From assembly GCF_945605565.1 (NCBI RefSeq), contig NZ_OX216966.1, positions 5,572,001 through 5,636,000 of the forward strand: 64,000 nt of DNA, written 5' to 3'. The first letter of the stretch is position 1. Each line of letters opens with the position of its first letter. Origin of the DNA: Paenibacillus dendritiformis. Its GTDB lineage: Bacteria > Bacillota > Bacilli > Paenibacillales > Paenibacillaceae. The translations under genes and the position numbers were made by a program. Below, piece by piece: positions 8,634 through 15,795 of this stretch. The notes beneath the pieces were generated by a model. That model had not been told where the DNA came from, searched no databases, and saw only the letters and a list, made by a program, of their open reading frames with translations.

Positions 8634-9929
8634 TTACCTCAATTCATATTTCATGCATTGATCAAAGATTTTCTGAAATTTTATTATAATCTCAATGTCT
8701 ACTCGCTCGTCTTTTTCCATAACAAGCTTCATCATGAGATGGCTACTGCGTTCATTTAATTTGTCGTTGACTTTGGAGTACCACGAAGCGCTTTCCAAAT
8801 AACATTGAGCCCCATTTTCAATATTTCCGACAGAAACGCAGTAGTCTCCTTTAAGTTTATAGTAGTGGGCCAGTTCGGACTTCTTATACGGAGTAAAGTA
8901 TGAAATAGAGATAATTTTATTTTCCCGCTTTAATAGCTTTTCAATAGATGCCCAATCATTCATTTCAAGGTATAGTATCATGAGTTGGTTAATAACATGC
9001 AACAAAGCATTATCGCCGCAACTCTGCAAACATTCTTCAAGCTGCGACAAGGCAAGTTCTTTATCCCCTTTTTTGACATTCAGGACAGCCATCATTAATT
9101 TTGCATTATCTTGAATATGAGGATACGGAAAAGTCATGTACTGTTTCAAATAAGACTCACTCAAAATATACTCGCCTAAATAATAGTAAGAATTATGAAC
9201 GACAGCGATGGATTCCGCCTTGATCAAGCTTACCGGTATATCCTCGGTTACATTGTTCATGCATAAGTCAATGCTCTCTTGAAAACGCCGCAAATTATAC
9301 GCATGAACACCTAGCTTATAAAATAAGGTTGTTCGTTCTTCTGCTGATAGAAAATCTATGTAATGTAAAACAAATCGCCCCGAATCATAGGTTGCATGTA
9401 GTTTAGTAAAGTCATTTCTTTCAATAAGATATTTCTGAAAAAGAGCTTTGGCCACAAACTTATTGATACCGTGCCCACGGGACTGACGGATAATGAGATC
9501 GTACAAGGCGAGTTTGAGCGAGTCGTTGTTCACTTCCTGATCTACAAACTGGTACAGTCTTTCCATCAAATCGATGCTGTCCAAATCCTTGCTATGTAAA
9601 CAGGCAGATGCCGTTTTAATAATTAAATCCGTTAAATCCGCTCCATCTCCCTTGATTACTTCTCGTAAGATTCCGAACAGAACATCGGATTTTTGCCCTA
9701 TTTCAAGATATGGTTGTATGACTTCACGAATAGGTATATGTAATGCGTTAGCTATGGGATTAACCTTTTCAAATGAAGGACGTTCTACCTCATCATTTTC
9801 AATTTTGGAGATATAGCCTGTGCTGACGCCTGACAACTCGGCAAGTTGGCTTTGTGTAAGATTGGCTTTATTTCTGTATTGTCTTATGCTGTCGCCAATA
9901 GTGGAATATTGTAGCGACGACGCTTCCAT
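8634..9929 (-). CDS. XRE-type HTH regulator with TPR domain (RRNPP-like)
   Basis: A 431-aa protein. Residues ~10-65 are a Cro/CI-type HTH (QSQLAELSGVSTGYISKIE). The rest is helical with TPR-like repeats (KLGVHAYNLRRFQESIDL; HYYKLKGDYCVSVGNIENGA). This architecture is that of peptide-sensing RRNPP regulators and related sporulation/competence controllers, but no adjacent pheromone gene was found. Start set to the ATG at 9929, which has AAGGGTG 5 bp upstream; the ATG at 9950 has none. It may act in sporulation timing, given the neighbouring Spo0E-like gene; that is inference. Confidence 0.8.
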   Translation of the reverse strand: MEASSLQYSTIGDSIRQYRNKANLTQSQLAELSGVSTGYISKIENDEVERPSFEKVNPIANALHIPIREVIQPYLEIGQKSDVLFGILREVIKGDGADLTDLIIKTASACLHSKDLDSIDLMERLYQFVDQEVNNDSLKLALYDLIIRQSRGHGINKFVAKALFQKYLIERNDFTKLHATYDSGRFVLHYIDFLSAEERTTLFYKLGVHAYNLRRFQESIDLCMNNVTEDIPVSLIKAESIAVVHNSYYYLGEYILSESYLKQYMTFPYPHIQDNAKLMMAVLNVKKGDKELALSQLEECLQSCGDNALLHVINQLMILYLEMNDWASIEKLLKRENKIISISYFTPYKKSELAHYYKLKGDYCVSVGNIENGAQCYLESASWYSKVNDKLNERSSHLMMKLVMEKDERVDIEIIIKFQKIFDQCMKYELR

Positions 9930-10086
9930 ATCATCACCCTTCCAAGACATCTTTATTTTGACACTACCATAATATTGAATTGATGTAAATAAGATAGAGA
10001 GAGTTTAAAAGCGAGGCATCCTCACATAAAAACAGATAACATGCTACGATACCAACGATATATATTTCTCAACTTTACGACTCAGA

Positions 10087-10846
10087 ATTTCAATCCACGC
10101 ATCCGCATAGGATGCGACGCGCCCTCGTCCAGCAACTTGCCGAACGGGATCGATTTCAATCCACGCATCCGCATAGGATGCGACTTTCCAAAACAACAGC
10201 AAGCGCTACATTCTGGGATTTCAATCCACGCATCCGCATAGGATGCGACCCCGGCCCTTCTTAATATGCGATTTCGTCATCTCGATTTCAATCCACGCAT
10301 CCGCGTAGGATGCGACTGTGCTCTGTGAAGACTATGAGGACGAGACAGAATTTCAATCCACGCATCCGCGTAGGATGCGACCAGGGTACCGTCCCACTTG
10401 GGCTTGTCGTACTGTATTTCAATCCACGCATCCGCGTAGGATGCGACGGTTCGCTGCCATCGCTACCGTATGCCATTTGCCAATTTCAATCCACGCATCC
10501 GCGTAGGATGCGACGGTCAGGAATACAGCGCGACTTTTACGAATGGGTTATTTCAATCCACGCATCCGCGTAGGATGCGACAGTTACGACCATTCAATTT
10601 CACCTCCATTTTATGAATTTCAATCCACGCATCCGCGTAGGATGCGACTTTACGACGGCGCCGAGGATATGGGAGTACATATTATTTCAATCCACGCATC
10701 CGCGTAGGATGCGACCGTCATTACCCAGGTGCCGATCCCCCGAGTCAACATTTCAATCCACGCATCCGCGTAGGATGCGACCGTTGGCAGCGGCAAGACC
10801 TATCATGCCGTTGCTATTTCAATCCACGCATCCGCTAGGATGCGAC
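10087..10846 (-). CRISPR. CRISPR array, 12 repeats / 11 spacers, type I-C-like repeat, no cas genes nearby
   Basis: Repeats start at 10087, 10153, 10218, 10285, 10350, 10416, 10483, 10550, 10617, 10684, 10750 and 10816. All are 32 bp except the last (31 bp). They begin ATTTCAATCCAC, contain the palindrome GCATCC-GGATGC and end GCGAC. Spacers are 33-35 bp and all differ. The three leftmost repeats read GCATA in the loop, the others GCGTA; the rightmost lacks one base (GCTA). By analogy with type I-C repeats, whose crRNA handle is ...TGGATTGAAAT, transcription should be leftward (minus strand). No cas gene lies within about 10 kb on the left or 53 kb on the right. Confidence 0.97.
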
Positions 10847-11024
10847 AGCGAAAATTGACTGAATGTGTCAAATGTACATTCAAGTATGATTGAATAATTC
10901 AGAAAATGAATATAATAATCAAAATTACATTAAATCTATACCTCTTCTTCGGGTAATTTGATAATAATGTAATAATAGTGGTGCGAATGCCCCGGGGATT
11001 TCATGTGCACTATACATTCGCACC
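10847..11024 (-). promoter_or_regulatory. Putative CRISPR leader with conserved-looking inverted repeat
   Basis: An AT-rich stretch abuts the 10816 repeat. It is followed by a perfect 10-bp inverted repeat, GGTGCGAATG (10980-10989) and CATTCGCACC (11015-11024), around a 25-bp loop containing CCCCGGGG. Position and composition fit a leader for a leftward-transcribed array. A 64-codon minus-strand frame (10936-11130) runs through it and is not credited as a gene. Confidence 0.55.
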
Positions 11025-11361
11025 AGCAGTTGCACCCTATCATCAATTTGTACAACTCCGCTCTCCTCGACGGGGCAAAGGGCTGAATCTCCCACTTGTT
11101 CTGTTGAATTCTTTGAACTTGTTCTCTCATTCAGTATATCATGGGCCAGCGTGATAAGGTAATGGCCGTTACGTTCACGGGAAGTCCCTTGAGGGCGTGT
11201 TGCTAACGCGAGGGGAAGCCCCGGTTGTTGGCCCGGGGCCTAGCGACACGGGGCTATGTTCGGGCAATATGTCAGTGCCGCTGGCTCTGACGAGGAACGG
11301 CTCATGGGGGCTGCCATTCGACTCAACGGTAAGCCAGATGAATGGCGCCCCTCCGCTCCCT
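11025..11361. other. Intergenic interval between CRISPR leader and PIG-L gene
   Basis: No gene is supported. A CCCCGG/CCGGGG hairpin (11219-11238) lies downstream of the PIG-L stop (reading minus) but lacks a T-run, so it is at best a weak 3' end. Confidence 0.5.
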
Positions 11362-12111
11362 TCACCCCAGCTCCATCTCCGGCAGCTCGTCGAGAGCCGG
11401 TGCCGCCTTCACTTGGACGAGCTGGCCATTGGTGCGGGCCAGGGTGTAGTATTCGTAGTCGCCGATGACGGTGAAGTCGCCGTCCATGACGCCGGGATAG
11501 GCGCGGTTCACGGAGTAGATCTGGCTTCGGTACGCCTGCAAGGCCCGCCCCTTGTGATGGCGGAAGGCCCCGATATCGGCTCGCGCCGTGATCGGGCACG
11601 TCTGCGCAGGTCCGGAATCCGGGCAATGGTCGTAGTAATGAGGGATCGAGGTATAGTAGAATAATGGCTTCTGGCGCTCCGGGTAATGCGCTTCAGCCAG
11701 CTCAACCGCTCTCTCCGTGGCCCGGGAAATCGCGATATGATCGGGATGTCCGGTCACCCCGTCCGGCGGGAAAGTAATAATGATCTCTGGCCTTCGCTCC
11801 ACAATTGTGGACTGAATCCGTTGCGCCAGCTTAGACAAGTCAAGCGACTTCAGTTCGCCGTCCGGGTACCGGTACAGCGCGAGCTCGGCGACGCCGAGGA
11901 TGGAGCAGGCGTTCCGCAGCTCCTGTTCCCGGAACCGGGCCAGTTCTTCGCGGGTAGCGAATTGGAATTCCCCTGACCTCCCCTTGCATCCTGAGGTGGC
12001 GCATGCAAGAATCACGTCATGGCCCGCACGGCTCAGCTTGGCTATCGTCCCTCCGGCGGCAAACGATTCATCGTCGGGATGGGCGAAGACGAATAGCCAT
12101 CTTGTCTTCAT
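11362..12111 (-). CDS. PIG-L family deacetylase (cytoplasmic)
   Basis: A 249-aa LmbE/PIG-L zinc N-deacetylase. Zinc and catalytic motif A10-H-P-D-D-E15 at the N terminus, GHPDH at 121-125 and a Rossmann-like core. Family members deacetylate GlcNAc conjugates (GlcNAc-PI, mycothiol and bacillithiol precursors, diacetylchitobiose). No signal peptide, so it acts inside the cell. Last gene of a run of codirectional genes from the ABC importer, just after the BadF-type kinase (61 bp), which suggests it deacetylates an imported amino-sugar compound. Confidence 0.9.
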   Translation of the reverse strand: MKTRWLFVFAHPDDESFAAGGTIAKLSRAGHDVILACATSGCKGRSGEFQFATREELARFREQELRNACSILGVAELALYRYPDGELKSLDLSKLAQRIQSTIVERRPEIIITFPPDGVTGHPDHIAISRATERAVELAEAHYPERQKPLFYYTSIPHYYDHCPDSGPAQTCPITARADIGAFRHHKGRALQAYRSQIYSVNRAYPGVMDGDFTVIGDYEYYTLARTNGQLVQVKAAPALDELPEMELG

Positions 12112-12172
12112 TCCCCTTCAGCCTCCCGCTGTTCATCGGTTCCGCGCCTGAAATGTGGATGGCTCAACGTTA

Positions 12173-13177
12173 TCATTGGCGTTTTCCCCTCCCCTTTGTC
12201 TCCAAATAAGATAATCCCATGGCGGTGACGCCATAAATCGGCTCCCGGCGGACGTCGTCCCATTGGACATGCGGAGCGTATGCTTCAATCCGGCGCATCA
12301 GAGCTTCCCGGACGTGACTTTCATGCTGCAGCACGCCGCCCTGCATAATCGCAACAAAGGGGTCGCAGTGGAACGACAAATGACGAATCACCGCGGCTGC
12401 AGCGTAAAACAGTTCGTCAGCGGCTGCCGTTAATATCCGTTGCGCTTCCCGGTCCCCGGCAGAGGCTGCCTGGCCGACGGCGCGGGAGAGCCGGCTTACT
12501 TTTTCAATGGAATAAGCTGAGCCATACATCCAGTTAAACAACTCCTCTTCCCGCTCCATGCCTAGATACGGCAGCACCCAGTCCTTAAGCCTCGTGTCTG
12601 CTCCCCTTCTGTCATAGGCCCTCAGAATCGCCAACGCCGCCTGCTTGCCGATCCAATAGCCGCTCCCTTCATCGCCGACACGATGGCCCCAGCCGCCCGC
12701 TCTGGCCGTCCTTCCCTGCTCGTCGATCCCGTATATAATCGAACCGGTTCCGGCAATCACCAATATTCCTGGCTGACCGCCGGTCGCGCCCAGCAAGGCG
12801 GCGTAGCCGTCGTTCTCCACGATCAGGTGCCCGACTTGAAGCGGCAGCAGCGCAAGCGCCTCCTGCACCAATCTGGTGATGGCGAGCCTGTCGGATTCGG
12901 TATCCAGTCCGGCAAGGGCGAATACCGCGCATTCCACTTCCACTACGGTCTCTGCATCCGACTCGATACGGCTTCCGCCGCTGTGATCCAGGTCCGCGAT
13001 CGCTTCGCGAATCGCCGCCGCCAGCTCGCGCATCGCTCCCTCTGTCCCGCTGCCGTGGTAATTGGACGGTCCACCATGTCCTCGTCCGAGCACCTGGCCC
13101 TGCCTATCCGTGAGGACGGCAAGGGATTTGGTCCCCCCGCCGTCGACGGCGAGCAGGGGGATGCGGCGCACCGCCAT
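12173..13177 (-). CDS. BadF/BadG-type ATPase, probable N-acetylglucosamine-like kinase
   Basis: A 334-aa member of the actin-fold BadF/BadG/BcrA/BcrD group that includes GlcNAc and MurNAc kinases. Phosphate-1 motif VDGGGTKS at 11-18, phosphate-2 VIAGTGSIIYG, and the GDEGSGYWIGKQA stretch characteristic of the GlcNAc-kinase branch. The start is the ATG at 13177, whose first base is the last base of the upstream lyase stop codon (TGATG), with GGAGTGGAAG upstream: translational coupling. Likely phosphorylates the sugar released by the neighbouring enzymes. Confidence 0.85.
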   Translation of the reverse strand: MAVRRIPLLAVDGGGTKSLAVLTDRQGQVLGRGHGGPSNYHGSGTEGAMRELAAAIREAIADLDHSGGSRIESDAETVVEVECAVFALAGLDTESDRLAITRLVQEALALLPLQVGHLIVENDGYAALLGATGGQPGILVIAGTGSIIYGIDEQGRTARAGGWGHRVGDEGSGYWIGKQAALAILRAYDRRGADTRLKDWVLPYLGMEREEELFNWMYGSAYSIEKVSRLSRAVGQAASAGDREAQRILTAAADELFYAAAAVIRHLSFHCDPFVAIMQGGVLQHESHVREALMRRIEAYAPHVQWDDVRREPIYGVTAMGLSYLETKGRGKRQ

Positions 13178-14694
13178 CAACTTCCACTCCACTCGATGAT
13201 GACTTCGTCCACATGCTCCATCGCCCGCTGAATCTTGTCCTGCGCCTGCCCAACCCATTTCAAATGCGCCTGCTGCTCATTCATCCGAATCTCAATCATC
13301 CGCTTGACTTCCTTCGGGCTCGGCCCTCCTGGCAACGAGCGAATATCCACAAAATGCACAGGGTCGAGCGCCTCGCGCAGCGCTTCTTCGTTAAGTGTCG
13401 TATCTCGCCCGATATGGCGCCGCGCGCTCTCGTTGACGAGGGAAAGCGTAATCTGATCGGCCGCCTGTCCTTGCGCCAAGGCCTGCCGCACCACGTCGCT
13501 GACGATGTGATGGGCCTTGCGGAACGACAAGCCATCGGTTCGAACAAGCGTATCCGCCAGTTCAGTTACCGTGGCGAAGCTTCCCTGCGTCCGCTCGCGC
13601 AGCACCTCCTTGTTCACTTCCATTGTGCCGATGACGGCGGCGAACAGGCGGTACATATTATCCATTATGGCGAGGCTTTTCCAGGCATATGGCTGCATGT
13701 CGTCCTCAGTGTCCACGATGTCGCCGAACGGCGTATTGTGAATCATCGTCAGCACCGTATTCGTATTACCGACACAGCTCGACAGCAGGGCGCGCATATG
13801 CTCGAACGAGACGGGATTGCGCTTCTGCGGCATAATCGAGCTGATCTGCACATACGGGGCCGCCACATGCAGCGCGCCGAACTCCTGCGTGCACCACAGC
13901 AGCATATCTTGGACGACCCGGCCCAGATTGATTGCCGCAAGCTGCATGGCCGTCGCAATCTCGCCCAGGTAATCGGCCCCGCCGATGGCGTCATAGGAAT
14001 TATCGATAAGTTCGTCGAAGGCGAGCAGCTCCATCATCTGCTCCCGGCTGATCGCAAAGCCCGATGTCGTGAGCGCCGCGGCGCCCATGCTGCTGCGGTT
14101 GCAATTGGCGTAGGACGCCATCATGCGCCGGATGTCCCGGTTGAGCGAATCGGTGACCGCCATCATATAATGCGCGAGTGTCGTCGGCTGCGCCTGCTGC
14201 GTATGCGTGTAGCCGATCATCAGCGTGTCGGCGTGGTCTCCGGCGAACAGCAGCAGCTGCTCTTTTAGCTTCAGCGCGGAAGCCAGCGTCACAAGCAGCT
14301 TCTCCCGCAGCACCATCCGGTAGATCGCGATGCCCATGTCGTTGCGGCTGCGTGCCAGATGCAGGTTGCCGGCGATCTCGCCCGCATGCTCCAGCAATTG
14401 ATGCTCGACCTGGAAGAACAAATCCTCGAACTGCCCCGTATAGCGGGCTTGGCGGAGCGCCTCGGTATCGATCGCCCGAATCGCCCTGGCGATCTGCTTC
14501 GCTTCATCAAGCGACACCAACTGCTGCCGCTGCAGCATGATAAGATGGGCCTTATTGATCGCCATCATCGGATCGAGCAAATGGTTTTTTGCTTCATTAA
14601 AAGCAGGCTCCAGCACCACCTCTGCGTACGTTTTGCCAGGGAATGAAGTTCCTTCGGCTTCCATCCATTTTTCACGATATCCCATAGCGTTCAT
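13177..14694 (-). CDS. Argininosuccinate-lyase-like enzyme (fumarase/aspartase superfamily)
   Basis: A 505-aa lyase. Signatures of the superfamily are intact: HLARSRNDM (~112-120), GYTHTQQAQP (His164) and the flexible catalytic loop SSIMPQKRNP (~285-294). These enzymes eliminate fumarate from C-N-linked succinyl groups. It sits among sugar-conjugate genes with no arginine-pathway neighbour and is longer than typical ArgH (about 460 aa), so a paralogue with a different substrate is likely. Start ATG has AAGGAGTGAC. Tightly packed: 1 bp after the creatininase-family gene, 1 bp overlap with the kinase. Confidence 0.85.
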   Translation of the reverse strand: MNAMGYREKWMEAEGTSFPGKTYAEVVLEPAFNEAKNHLLDPMMAINKAHLIMLQRQQLVSLDEAKQIARAIRAIDTEALRQARYTGQFEDLFFQVEHQLLEHAGEIAGNLHLARSRNDMGIAIYRMVLREKLLVTLASALKLKEQLLLFAGDHADTLMIGYTHTQQAQPTTLAHYMMAVTDSLNRDIRRMMASYANCNRSSMGAAALTTSGFAISREQMMELLAFDELIDNSYDAIGGADYLGEIATAMQLAAINLGRVVQDMLLWCTQEFGALHVAAPYVQISSIMPQKRNPVSFEHMRALLSSCVGNTNTVLTMIHNTPFGDIVDTEDDMQPYAWKSLAIMDNMYRLFAAVIGTMEVNKEVLRERTQGSFATVTELADTLVRTDGLSFRKAHHIVSDVVRQALAQGQAADQITLSLVNESARRHIGRDTTLNEEALREALDPVHFVDIRSLPGGPSPKEVKRMIEIRMNEQQAHLKWVGQAQDKIQRAMEHVDEVIIEWSGS

Positions 14695-14695
14695 G

Positions 14696-15454
14696 TCACT
14701 CCTTCTTTTTGTCTGTTCTCCTCGCCAGCCACTCCTGGATGAGCAAGTTCATATTGCGGCTCGCTTCCTCCACGATGATCTGCCCCGCCTCCAGGGAGCA
14801 CTGCCGGATGCGGCCCGTGTAGCCGTCCCAGCCTTGCGGAGTTCCTTCCACCAAGACATAGGGCACAGGAGATAAGGGAGGACCTGCATCGAAATCCAGG
14901 TCTGATTCCTGTACAGTTACCATATCCGGGCGAAATGCCTTGACAGCGGACATTTCATACGGTCCCCCATGCCCCCGGCCAGCCGTTCCTTGAAAAAGCC
15001 CCATCCGCTGCGTGAACTCGACGCTCGCCATCTGCCACCAGTTGATCAGAAGAAAGCTTGCGTCAGGATAGGTGCCGGTCACCTGCTCGGCTGCGGTGCG
15101 GGCCGGCCCCATATTGGCATCGTGGGCGTTCAGCAGCACGATATGGCGGATACCGAGCCGGCAAATGCCTTCCACGACATCGGTGAGATAGTCGATAAAG
15201 ACCGTAGGGCGAACCGGGATCGTGCCCGGATAATGCCGCGTCTTGCCGGGGCAGGCCGAGTACGGAACGGCCGGATAGATCAAAGGATGCAGGGAAGGGT
15301 CCATCCGTTCCGCGAAGCTCTCCGCCAAGATCGTATCCGTCCCGAGCGGAGCGTGCGGACCATGGTATTCGACCGAGCCCAACGGAACGACGGCGAACCG
15401 CACGTCCCTTGTCACTTGCTCGATGTCCCGCCCGTGAACTTCGATTGCCTTCAA
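14696..15454 (-). CDS. Creatininase-family amidohydrolase
   Basis: A 252-aa metal-dependent amidohydrolase. Metal-ligand motif GSVEYHGPHAPLGTDT (E29, H34, D40), NAHDAN around 109-114 and GHGGPYEMS near 160 with the conserved Glu. The family hydrolyses cyclic or linear amides (creatinine, FAPy deformylation, MftE peptidase). The start is TTG at 15454, chosen because AGGAGGTG precedes it by 8 bp and no ATG fits. In the same tight unit as the lyase and kinase. Confidence 0.85.
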   Translation of the reverse strand: MKAIEVHGRDIEQVTRDVRFAVVPLGSVEYHGPHAPLGTDTILAESFAERMDPSLHPLIYPAVPYSACPGKTRHYPGTIPVRPTVFIDYLTDVVEGICRLGIRHIVLLNAHDANMGPARTAAEQVTGTYPDASFLLINWWQMASVEFTQRMGLFQGTAGRGHGGPYEMSAVKAFRPDMVTVQESDLDFDAGPPLSPVPYVLVEGTPQGWDGYTGRIRQCSLEAGQIIVEEASRNMNLLIQEWLARRTDKKKE

Positions 15455-15795
15455 TTGATTTGCACCTCCTCTCGCGAGCGAAAATGGAAGAGGGCCCCGG
15501 AGGGGCTAAAAGCTGGAGCTGTTCACTTCCGCAACGAAAATTGGATGCTTGCTCGTGAGGCCGTTCACGCACGGAAATCCGTCCGAGTTGACGGCTTATG
15601 CTTCCGTCTTGTCTCGGTAATCCGTTCGGGTTGACGGCTCACGCTCCGTCTTTTCGCAAGAATCCGTCCGGGGCCCTCGCCGATGATGCTATGCTGCGCA
15701 GACAGCCGTATCCGATTGGCAGCTGTCAGACAATTATTACGCAGCTATCAGGCAGTGTTCAGAGTCGCATAGTTGGGATTGCGTGTACCGCCTTC
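15455..15795. repeat. Non-coding spacer with a ~43-bp tandem repeat
   Basis: 341 bp without a supported gene. AATCCGTYCGRGTTGACGGC-type units begin at 15576 and 15619, with a partial third at 15661. This is the only large gap in the importer-to-deacetylase gene run, so a weak internal promoter is possible; none was clear. Confidence 0.5.

Noticed and set aside
10936..11130. 64-codon minus-strand frame next to the CRISPR array, considered as a cas2 remnant
   Set aside because: No similarity to Cas2 strands or the usual N-terminal Tyr-Asp motif; it runs through the inverted repeat of the leader and has no ribosome site.
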